In this document: piece after piece, positions 56,463-64,000 of the stretch
Layout: the number at the start of each line of letters is the position of its first letter
How positions within the stretch are numbered: the first letter of the stretch is position 1
Source: Aquiluna sp.
Lineage (GTDB): Bacteria; Actinomycetota; Actinomycetes; Actinomycetales; Microbacteriaceae
DNA: 64,000 bases
Direction of reading: 5' to 3'
NCBI GenBank assembly: GCA_018402685.1
Contig: JAGYIJ010000002.1
Location: 434,001 to 498,000, forward strand
The notes under the pieces: model-generated
The model's database searches: none
The model's input: only the letters and a program-made list of their open reading frames with translations
Told to the model about the DNA's origin: nothing
Position numbers and translations under genes: made by a program

Positions 56463-57413
56463 ATGAAGGTTTACAACAACATCACCGAGGTCTTCGGTAA
56501 CACACCACTGGTGAGGCTAAACAAAATCACCGACGGCGGCAAAGCCGACGTCTATGCCAAGCTCGAGTTCTACAACCCCTCCTCCTCAGTAAAGGACCGC
56601 CTTGGCATCGCCATGGTTGATGCAGCCGAGAAATCCGGAGAACTAAAGCCAGGTGGCACGCTCATTGAGGCAACCAGTGGCAACACCGGCATCTCACTGG
56701 CCATGGTTGGAGCCGCTCGCGGCTACCGAACCATCATCGTGATGCCGGACTCCATGAGCCTCGAGCGCAAGATCTTGATCCGCGCCTATGGCGCAGAGCT
56801 CGTGCTAACCGCAGCTGCCGAGGGCATGAAGGGCTCTGTTGCCAAGGCTGAAGAGCTCGGCAACAGCATCGAGGGTGCCGTAATGGTTCGCCAGTTTGAG
56901 AACCAGGCAGGACCCACCATCCACCGCGAAACCACCGCGGAAGAGATTTGGCGTGATACCGATGGTCAAGTTGCAGCCCTGGTTGCCGGCAGTGGCACCG
57001 GCGGCACCATCACCGGAACTAGCCTCAGACTCAAAGAGCTAAACCCAGAAATCAAGTCATTCGCGGTTCAGCCAGCTGCCTCACCGCTACTAACTGGCGG
57101 AGACGCAGCCGGTCACCCACTTGCTGGTATCGGTCCGAACTTCATCCCCCCAATTCTGGACACCTCGTCTTATGACGAGGTCATCTCCGCTCCGAACAAC
57201 GTGGCATTCGAGTTTGCTCGCAGAGCAGCTGCCGAGGAGGGCATTCTGGCTGGTATTTCCTCTGGGGCTGCCCTCTGGGCAGCCAAGGAGGTCTCACACA
57301 GACCTGAGTTTGCGGGCAAGGTAGTGGTTGTAATAGTTCCAAGCTTTGGAGAGCGATATGTTTCATCGACTCTCTATCGCGACCTCCAAGAGGAATACCA
57401 GCAGAAAAATTGA
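56463..57413 (+). CDS. cysK: Cysteine synthase A
   Basis: ITEVFGNTPLVRLNKI, EFYNPSSSVKDRLGIAMVD, EATSGNTGISLAMVGAARGY, VAGSGTGGTITGT. Confidence 0.96.
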   Translation: MKVYNNITEVFGNTPLVRLNKITDGGKADVYAKLEFYNPSSSVKDRLGIAMVDAAEKSGELKPGGTLIEATSGNTGISLAMVGAARGYRTIIVMPDSMSLERKILIRAYGAELVLTAAAEGMKGSVAKAEELGNSIEGAVMVRQFENQAGPTIHRETTAEEIWRDTDGQVAALVAGSGTGGTITGTSLRLKELNPEIKSFAVQPAASPLLTGGDAAGHPLAGIGPNFIPPILDTSSYDEVISAPNNVAFEFARRAAAEEGILAGISSGAALWAAKEVSHRPEFAGKVVVVIVPSFGERYVSSTLYRDLQEEYQQKN

Positions 57414-57940
57414 GCATTAGACAAGACATCAAGGCAGGCCTCGAGCGCGACCCAGCAACAAAGTCCGCTCTCGAGCTGATTCTGACATCTCCTGGACTGC
57501 ACGCCATTTGGGTCTATCGCTTCGCCCACCGACTCTGGAAGCTCAAGCTCCGCATTCTTTCTCGCATGGTCTCCAACTACGCCAAGTTCTGGACCGCCAT
57601 CGAGATCCACCCCGGTGCTCAAATAGGCAAGCGACTTGTAATCGACCACGGCGTCGGTGTTGTGATTGGTGAGACAGCGGTCATTGGTGATGATGTTTTG
57701 ATCTATCACGGTGTGACTCTTGGTGGCAAGACGCTTGACCCCGTCAAGCGTCACCCCACGGTTGGTAACAACGTGATTATCGGTGCCGGAGCAAAGCTGA
57801 TTGGGAATATCACGATCGGTGATAACTGTGCGATTGGCTCAAATGCCGTTGTGACCAAGGACATGACCGATGGCACCGTTGCGGTTGGTGTGAATGCGAG
57901 ATTGTTGCCAATGGTCGGCGAGGATCTCTGGGTTATTTAG
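57410..57940 (+). CDS. cysE: Serine O-acetyltransferase
   Basis: PGLHAIWVYRFAHRLWKLKL, EIHPGAQIGKRLVIDHGVGVVIGETAVIGDDVLIYHGVTLGGKTLDPVKRHPTVGNNVIIGAGAK; TTG start overlaps the cysK stop. Confidence 0.96.
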   Translation: MSIRQDIKAGLERDPATKSALELILTSPGLHAIWVYRFAHRLWKLKLRILSRMVSNYAKFWTAIEIHPGAQIGKRLVIDHGVGVVIGETAVIGDDVLIYHGVTLGGKTLDPVKRHPTVGNNVIIGAGAKLIGNITIGDNCAIGSNAVVTKDMTDGTVAVGVNARLLPMVGEDLWVI

Positions 57941-58345
57941 CTTCCATCACTGGCTTGCCGGTGTTTTTGTAATACAAACAGCTCCAGTTCTCTCCAATTG
58001 CGACCTGCCTGGTGCCATTCATGCCCTTTTCTTTCATGATGTTCCAGGTTTCATCTCTAGAGAGATCGGTGTTCAAATGGGGTTTTTTGGGATAAAAGAC
58101 CCAGAAGTTCAGCTTGTCTTCCCAAGCCTTCGCAAGCTTTGAAGCCCTCGATTTGAGCTGCTTGGAGTTTTCAACAAAAACGAAAAACGAAGCCACTTTG
58201 CCATCTCTAACCATCGACATTGCGGTCTCGAGATCGCTTGCCCATGGCAATGACGTCATCGAGGTCAACATCGAAGGGCAGGTTCACGCAAGGGATTTGA
58301 ATCCCCGCCTTCAAATACATTTTCTTGGCCAGACTCACCTGCGAA
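57933..58345 (-). CDS. DUF3052-like protein, frameshifted
   Basis: FWVFYPKKPHLNTDLSRDETWNIMKEKGMNGTRQVAIGENWSCLYYKNTG resembles DUF3052; N-terminal part KMYLKAGIQIPCVNLPFDVDL in the adjacent frame. Confidence 0.55.
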
Positions 58346-58408
58346 ATTTTAGTGAACCTGTTTTTTGTTTACCTACTGTTCAGGAAAGAATTAACCTCGT
58401 TACGTCAC

Positions 58409-59030
58409 CTAGCGCAGTGGCCCAATCAGGTAGCCATCGAGAGTGGACGAAGGTCTTGACTGGCCTCCGTGCTTACCCAAAAACTGAGCGGTTCCATCGG
58501 TGCCACAAAGCTGAGTAATCGCTCCTTGGCCACCAGGGTGAGATCTAATCCATTGCGTGAGGTCATAGACATTTCCATCAATTGCCACCCAGCACTCAGC
58601 AGCAGAGTTCTTTTGTGCCACCTGGGCAAGGGTGTAACCAACCACCTCCGGCTCTGGAGCCGGCTCCTCTGTCGGAGTTGGAGTCGGGGTTGGGGTTGGG
58701 GTTGGGGTCTGGGTTGGTTCTGGCTCTGTGGTGGTCTGAGTCGCCTGCGGCGTTGTGGTTGTGGTTGCTGTTGGCTCTGACTGAACCTGAGTCTCACTTG
58801 GCTCAGGCTCTGGTTCGTTTGTTTCATCAGCCTCGGTAGCCTCTGTGGTCTCAGTTGACTCTTCGGTTTCAGTTGACTCAGCTGTCTCGAGTTGGCTCAG
58901 CTGTCTCTGTTGGCTCTGTGGTCTCAGTTGATTGCGTTTGTGCTGTGGCAACTGGCTGAGACTCAGGCTCGGCTGCTGCGCAGCCGGAGAGGACTAGCAA
59001 GAGTGCAGAGGCAAGAACAATAGGGCGCAT
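58409..59030 (-). CDS. Cytochrome b5-like heme-binding domain lipoprotein with long Thr/Glu/Pro linker, frameshift near 58890
   Basis: MRPIVLASALLLVLSGCAAAEPE lipobox; linker of STETEEST / PTPTPTPTPT repeats; YTLAQVAQKNSAAECWVAIDGNVYDLTQWIRSHPGG...FLGKHGG. Confidence 0.85.
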
Positions 59031-59051
59031 TGAGAAGCAAACAATAGAGAT

Positions 59052-59480
59052 TCAGGCCCAATTCCTATAAAAGCTCAAAGTCCGCTGCGACTTCCTGAAC
59101 CGAAACACTATGACGTCTCTGTCCTTGCCGCTTTGATCCTTTGCCCGAGCCAACAAGAACTTTGGTTCAGCGAGTGAAACCTCGCCAACAAAGCGCCATG
59201 AGTACTGGTCAACTCGCGAGAACAGCAAGAGCGGAGAGTTTTCTAATAGCGCCCTATTGCCACGAACAAACTGCTGGTTTCCCGATCTGCCCTCACCGGT
59301 GTAGTGGTAGACACCGTCCAAGAGGTAGTCGTGGGAGTCGTAGCCAAAGGGTGCGCCAGATACCGGGTCAGAGAAGATCAGCACCGCACCGGATTTTGTT
59401 GGACAGATGCCAGCCCTTGGGTTCCCGCCATAGCGTGCATGCAGCTCTGCCCTGAGGTGATACGAACCGATCTCCATCAC
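59052..59480 (-). CDS. Stand-alone ScoMcrA-like SRA domain protein
   Basis: 142 aa: LRAELHARYGGNPRAGICPTKSGAVLIFSDPVSGAPFGYDSHDYLLDGVYHYTGEGRSGNQQFVRGNRALLENSPLLLFSRVDQYSWRFVGEV; matches my recollection of the domain found N-terminal to HNH nucleases. Confidence 0.7.
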   Translation of the reverse strand: MMEIGSYHLRAELHARYGGNPRAGICPTKSGAVLIFSDPVSGAPFGYDSHDYLLDGVYHYTGEGRSGNQQFVRGNRALLENSPLLLFSRVDQYSWRFVGEVSLAEPKFLLARAKDQSGKDRDVIVFRFRKSQRTLSFYRNWA

Positions 59481-60376
59481 TAGGCAGCGCTATCGGGAAT
59501 GTCTTCCTTGGCGGTTGCTCCCCCGGAGAGATAGAGACCAATTGCAATCAGTGGAATCCCGATTAGCAGTCCCGTCGTGACGGGCTCATTCAGAAAGATG
59601 GTGCCAAGGCTCAGTGCAACAGCGGTGTTCAAATAGGTGATCAAAGAGGCCTTGGCAGGGCCAACCTCTTTGATCAGCTTGAAAAAGATCACGAAGGCAG
59701 CAGCCGAGCAGACTAGGCCAAGAACAACCAGTGCCCAAAGTGAGGATGGCGTCGCTGCTGCCAACTCACTACCAAAGGTTGGCAGTGCAAAAGGTGAATA
59801 CAGCGTTGCAACAATTGCCATGCTGACGCCAATCACCCCCGCGGAGGGAACATCGGAGAGTTTCTGGTTGGCAACAATCGGTGCGATTGCATAACCCACC
59901 GCAGCCGCAATAATCATGAGAACAAAAAGCGGTTCGATAAGACCTGAGAATGAATCAATCCCGACCAGGGCTGCAACACCAATGAACCCAATCACCATGC
60001 CACTGAGCGGCCTTGCCCGAAGCGCCTTGCGGTCCTTTAGGAATATGGCCAAGATCGCCACCACAAAAAACGGCACGGTAGCAATCAACAGACCGGCAAG
60101 ACCCGAGGGAATGCCCTTCTGGGCCTCGGTGATCAAGAACCAGGGCCCAACCATCTCGACAACTGCAAACACCAAGACATAGGGCCAAGCCTTCAAAGCA
60201 GGCTTGAGCCCGCCCGTCAGGGCGGCATAGGGAATCAGCACCAGTGCACCAAGCAGGGTCCTGGCAAACACCACTGAGGGCGTTGAGAAGGATTCAATTG
60301 CAAGGGCAATAAAAAAGTATGGGAGACCCCAGAACACGCCTGCCATCAAAAACAGCACAATACCTTTTTGGGTCAC
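59480..60376 (-). CDS. EamA/DMT family transporter
   Basis: VTQKGIVLFLMAGVFWGLPYFFIALAIESFSTPSVVFARTLLGALVLIP; 10 TM pattern; GTG start. Confidence 0.85.
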   Translation of the reverse strand: MTQKGIVLFLMAGVFWGLPYFFIALAIESFSTPSVVFARTLLGALVLIPYAALTGGLKPALKAWPYVLVFAVVEMVGPWFLITEAQKGIPSGLAGLLIATVPFFVVAILAIFLKDRKALRARPLSGMVIGFIGVAALVGIDSFSGLIEPLFVLMIIAAAVGYAIAPIVANQKLSDVPSAGVIGVSMAIVATLYSPFALPTFGSELAAATPSSLWALVVLGLVCSAAAFVIFFKLIKEVGPAKASLITYLNTAVALSLGTIFLNEPVTTGLLIGIPLIAIGLYLSGGATAKEDIPDSAA

Positions 60377-60475
60377 CGAGCAATTGTAGTGATGGAACCG
60401 ATGTCGCAAGACTGCAGGAAGCAACTGTCCACTTTTTGGTTGTAGTAAGACGAACATCACCCAGAAGGAAACTCA

Positions 60476-61066
60476 TTGTCAGAACTAGTAGCAAAGCCAG
60501 CAGACACCAAAGCCAACCTAGAAAAGCTCGTTCGTGATCGCTGGAGCCCGAGAATCTACGACACCAGTCACACTCTCAGCGCAGCTGAGCTTGAGTCACT
60601 GGGTGAGTCATTCCGCTGGGCACCCTCTTCTTCCAACTCCCAGCCCTGGAAGCTAGTTCTGGCAACAAGAGGCTCCGCACTGCATAAAGAGATCAGCGAG
60701 CAGGGCCTGGGCGGCTTCAATGGCTCCTGGGCGCCGAACGCCTCCGCGCTAGCAATCGTGCTGGGAGAAGAAAAGAATTCCAAGGGCGATGACCGCAACC
60801 CGGTTGACACCGCTTATGACCTAGGGCTTGCGTCAATGAAGCTGATTATCCAAGCAGAGTCCATGGGGCTCAAAGCCCATGTCATGGGTGGCATCGAGCA
60901 CGAGGCAATCAAAAAGATCCTGAATGCAAAGGGTCACTTTGTAATGGTTGCAATCTCGATCGGCCTGCAGGGCGGACTTGAGGGCCAAGACGAGGCAATC
61001 GTCGCCCGCGAAAAAGCTCCGCGCGAACGCAAAGAAGACGCCTACCTAATCGACCAGAAGTTCTAG
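60476..61066 (+). CDS. Nitroreductase family protein
   Basis: LVRDRWSPRIYDTSHTLSAAELESLGESFRWAPSSSNSQPWKLVLATR; TTG start. Confidence 0.9.
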   Translation: MSELVAKPADTKANLEKLVRDRWSPRIYDTSHTLSAAELESLGESFRWAPSSSNSQPWKLVLATRGSALHKEISEQGLGGFNGSWAPNASALAIVLGEEKNSKGDDRNPVDTAYDLGLASMKLIIQAESMGLKAHVMGGIEHEAIKKILNAKGHFVMVAISIGLQGGLEGQDEAIVAREKAPRERKEDAYLIDQKF

Positions 61067-62971
61067 TTGTCGGCTGCGCGCTTGCGCTGTGAAGCAGCGC
61101 GGGCGCGGGCATTGCCATCCAGTTCCAATTTGCGAATTCTGGTTGCCTCCGGTGTGACCTCGACGCACTCATCCTCACGCGCAAACTCCAAGCACTCTTC
61201 GAGCGACAGCTTGCGCGGTGGGGTGAGGCCAACAAAGTTGTCAGCGGAAGCAGCTCGCATGTTGGTGAGCTGCTTCTCCTTAGTGATGTTGACCTCCATG
61301 TCATCGGCCCTGGAGTTCTCGCCAACCACCATGCCGGCATAGACCTCGGAGGTTGGCTCAATGAAGAAGCTGCCACGCTCTTGAAGTGCGATCATGGCGT
61401 AGGGGGTGGCAACGCCCTGGCGGTCAGCGACCATGGAGCCAGTCTTGCGAGTAACGATTTCTCCAGCCCATGGCTCATAGCCTGCAGCAAGAGCGTTGGC
61501 GATGCCAGAGCCCTTGGTGATGGTCAAAAACTCGGTTCTAAAGCCAATCAAACCTCGGGATGGAACCTTGAACTCCATGCGAACCCAGCCGGTGCCATTG
61601 TTGGTCATGTTCAGCATGCGGCCCTTGCGAGCAGCCAGTAGCTGAGTGACAGCGCCCAAGAACTCCTCTGGAACGTCAATGGTTAGCTCTTCGGTTGGTT
61701 CGTGCAGCTTGCCATCGACCTTCTTGGTGACAACCTGTGGCTTACCAACGGTTAGCTCGTAGCCTTCACGACGCATCTGCTCTACCAAGATGGCCAGTGC
61801 CAACTCACCACGACCCTGAACCTCCCAGGCGTCTGGACGCTCGGTTGGCAATACCTTCACCGAGACGTTACCGATTAGCTCACGGTCTAGTCGGTCCTTG
61901 ACCAATCTTGCGGTGACCTTGGCACCCTTGACTCTTCCAGCCATTGGAGAGGTATTAATACCTACGGTCATCGAGATGGCTGGTTCGTCAACGGTGATTC
62001 TTGGTAGTGGACGAATGTCATTTAGATCACAGAGTGAGTCACCAATGGTGATCTCCTCAATACCGGCAACCGCAACGATGTCACCGGCAACGGCCTTCTC
62101 GATTGGAAGTCGCTCTAGCGCCTTGGTGCCGAGCAATTCGGTGATCTTCACTGTCTGGGTGGTGCCATCCTGGCGAACCCAGGCAACCTGCTGACCCTTG
62201 CGAAGCTCGCCGTTGAAAATGCGCAACAGAGCCAGGCGACCAAGGAATGGTGAGGCATCCAGGTTGGTGACGTGAGCCTGCAGTGGGTGACCCTCCTCAT
62301 AGGAGGGTGCTGGAATGAAGTTCAGAATTGCCTCAAACAGCGGCTCTAGGTTCTCGCTGTCAGGCAGGGTGCCATTGTCTGGCTTGTTCAGTGAAGCTCT
62401 TCCCTCACGACCCGATGCATAGATAACAGGCAGGTTCAAAATTGCATCGACGTCCAAATCGGGAATGGTGTCATGAAGATCGGATGCCAAACCAAGAAGC
62501 AGGTCGTGGCTTTCCTCGACGACCTCGTCGATCCTGGCATCGGGGCGGTCAGTCTTGTTCACTAGCAAGATCACAGGCAGCTTTGATTCCAGTGCCTTGC
62601 GCAAGCACAAACCTGGTCTGTGGCAGCGGGCCCTCTGATGCGTCAACCAAAAGCACAACGCCATCAACCATGGATAGACCGCGCTCAACCTCACCACCGA
62701 AGTCAGCGTGACCCGGGGTGTCAATAACGTTCAAAACAATTGACTCGCCCTTAGCCGCAGGACCTGAGTAGGTGACGGCAGTGTTCTTGGCAAGGATTGT
62801 GATGCCCTTTTCCTTCTCAAGATCTCCCGAGTCCATGACGCGCTCGTCAACGGTGCCGTGAGTGGCAAAGGAGCCGGTCTGGCGCAACATGGCATCAACC
62901 AATGTGGTCTTGCCGTGGTCAACGTGAGCAACGATGGCAATGTTGCGCAACGAATTGTTTCTAAGAGTCAT
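61063..62971 (-). CDS. typA: Translational GTPase TypA/BipA, frameshift at about 62603
   Basis: [83 protein letters not shown]-terminal [30 protein letters not shown]. Confidence 0.96.
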
Positions 62972-63076
62972 GAGAAGTAAGCGTTCCTTGCTGGAGGGAA
63001 GCCCGAAGGGCTGCCCTAAGTCTAGAGCCTCAAGGGTGAAAACCCATGAATAGTGTTTTCAAGAGCTGGAATAAAA

Positions 63077-63092
63077 ATACCCCTAGGGGTAT
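63077..63092. promoter_or_regulatory. Perfect 16-bp palindrome, candidate CsoR/CstR-family operator
   Basis: ATACCCCTAGGGGTAT, 10 bp upstream of the likely ATG (63103) of the DUF2892 gene. Confidence 0.6.
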
Positions 63093-63102
63093 TGTATGTA
63101 AC

Positions 63103-63360
63103 ATGAAACTAACACCGGTAAACAAGAAGATTTTGACTTTTATGGCATCAACCCCTGGTCGTTGGATCAGGATCTTTGGCGGGGTGACCCTCGCTGCGGT
63201 GGCACTCACCCAGGGCGGTCTGTCACTACTACTTCTGCTCCCAGCGGCATTGATGCTCACCACCGGCATCATGAACTACTGCCCAATGGGCCCGCTCTAT
63301 GGACAAACAATCAAGTCTGGTGAGCTTCTAAAGAAGCTCCAGACCTACGACATGAAGTAA
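63103..63360 (+). CDS. DUF2892 (YgaP-like TM) domain protein
   Basis: MKLTPVNKKILTFMASTPGRWIRIFGGVTLAAVALTQGGLSLLLLLPAALMLTTGIMNYCPMGPLYG. Confidence 0.85.
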   Translation: MKLTPVNKKILTFMASTPGRWIRIFGGVTLAAVALTQGGLSLLLLLPAALMLTTGIMNYCPMGPLYGQTIKSGELLKKLQTYDMK

Positions 63361-64000
63361 TTAGTTCCTAGGTCTTAGCTCAGCAACCATTGGGCAAACA
63401 AATGGGTCTGCGTTGTTGCTGAGCCCCACCTTGTTCAGGTGCTGCATGATCGCCATGTAGCTTTTGGCAAGACCCATCTCGACCAGGGTGATGTTGTTCT
63501 CCTCGCAGAACTTCACGACCAAATCATGCGTCTTTTTGAGGTTTGGCCTTGCCATCGATGGGAACAGGTGGTGTTCAACCTGATAGTTCAATCCACCCAT
63601 CAAGTTGTCCTTCAACCAAGAACCCTTCACGTTTCTAGAAGTTAGAACCTGGCGGGAGAAAAAGTCCAACTTGGAATCCTCAGCAACCAGTGGCATGCCC
63701 TTGTGGTTCGGTGCAAACGCAGCTCCCATGAAGAAGCCAAAGGTCATCATCATGGTGAACCAGAGTGCGACTGCCCAGAATGGGCCAAACATAATTGCAA
63801 AAACAACATAGGGCGCAAGCTGACGAATCATCATCAGTGAGAACTCGAGCAACCTAATGCTCAGCTTGCGATCTTTACGACCAAGCCCCGCAAAAGAATC
63901 CAGCAGCAAGTCAAAACCGGTGAACAAAAGAAGTAGTGGGAAAAAATAACCCTGGCGGTCAGACAGCCAGCGCTCTATGCCCTTCTTGGACTCTTTTGAC
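63361..64000 (-). CDS. Membrane fatty acid desaturase (partial, continues beyond window)
   Basis: NLMGGLNYQVEHHLFPSMARPNLKKTHDLVVKFCEEN (HxxHH-type box QVEHH); the open frame continues to the window edge (SKESKKGIERWLSDRQGYFFP). Confidence 0.9.
   Translation of the reverse strand, partial: SKESKKGIERWLSDRQGYFFPLLLLFTGFDLLLDSFAGLGRKDRKLSIRLLEFSLMMIRQLAPYVVFAIMFGPFWAVALWFTMMMTFGFFMGAAFAPNHKGMPLVAEDSKLDFFSRQVLTSRNVKGSWLKDNLMGGLNYQVEHHLFPSMARPNLKKTHDLVVKFCEENNITLVEMGLAKSYMAIMQHLNKVGLSNNADPFVCPMVAELRPRN

Noticed and set aside
221-63811. Many 60-110 aa ORFs antisense to recognised genes (e.g. 3176..3385, 15906..16130, 46734..46934)
   Set aside because: They mirror conserved coding sequence on the other strand and show no family-like composition; shadow ORFs.
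1-64000. CRISPR arrays, prophage or transposase genes
   Set aside because: No regularly spaced repeats, integrase, transposase or phage structural proteins were recognised on either strand.

Overview
64 kb of an actinobacterial chromosome. Gene content and order (kgd, mycothiol-type sigma/anti-sigma pair, sigH/aroA/rsgA/hisN, prfB-ftsE-ftsX-smpB, actinobacterial Tad locus) suggest a small-genome Microbacteriaceae-like organism; this placement is inference. Core segments: prfB-ftsEX-smpB, an oligopeptide ABC transporter, a Tad-like pilus locus, tRNA-Leu(UAG), a GH42/GH36 galactosidase operon with a divergent DeoR regulator, ung, metY-metX, kgd, sigma/anti-sigma, aroA-rsgA-hisN, glpX, cysK-cysE, typA and a partial desaturase. 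Two accessory surface-glycan regions flank the prfB-smpB block. Region A (about 1-8.7 kb) holds a nucleotide-amino-sugar trio, GT4, GT2, a GT-C-like membrane protein and a LIC12162-like transferase. Region B (about 12.1-19.9 kb) holds an ABC flippase, GT2s, a TIM-barrel isomerase-like protein, an SDR, a FAD oxidoreductase, a GT-C-like membrane protein and GtrA. Many genes, including essential ones, carry single-base frameshifts, mostly one-base insertions where I worked them out. This looks like uncorrected assembly error, so many CDS entries span several ORFs of the supplied track. Most noteworthy: a stand-alone ScoMcrA-like SRA domain protein, glycan cluster B, an exported cytochrome b5-domain lipoprotein whose linker encodes a (GGGGTT)n motif, a perfect CsoR/CstR-like palindrome before a DUF2892 gene, and a DppB-type permease with a large transmembrane insertion.
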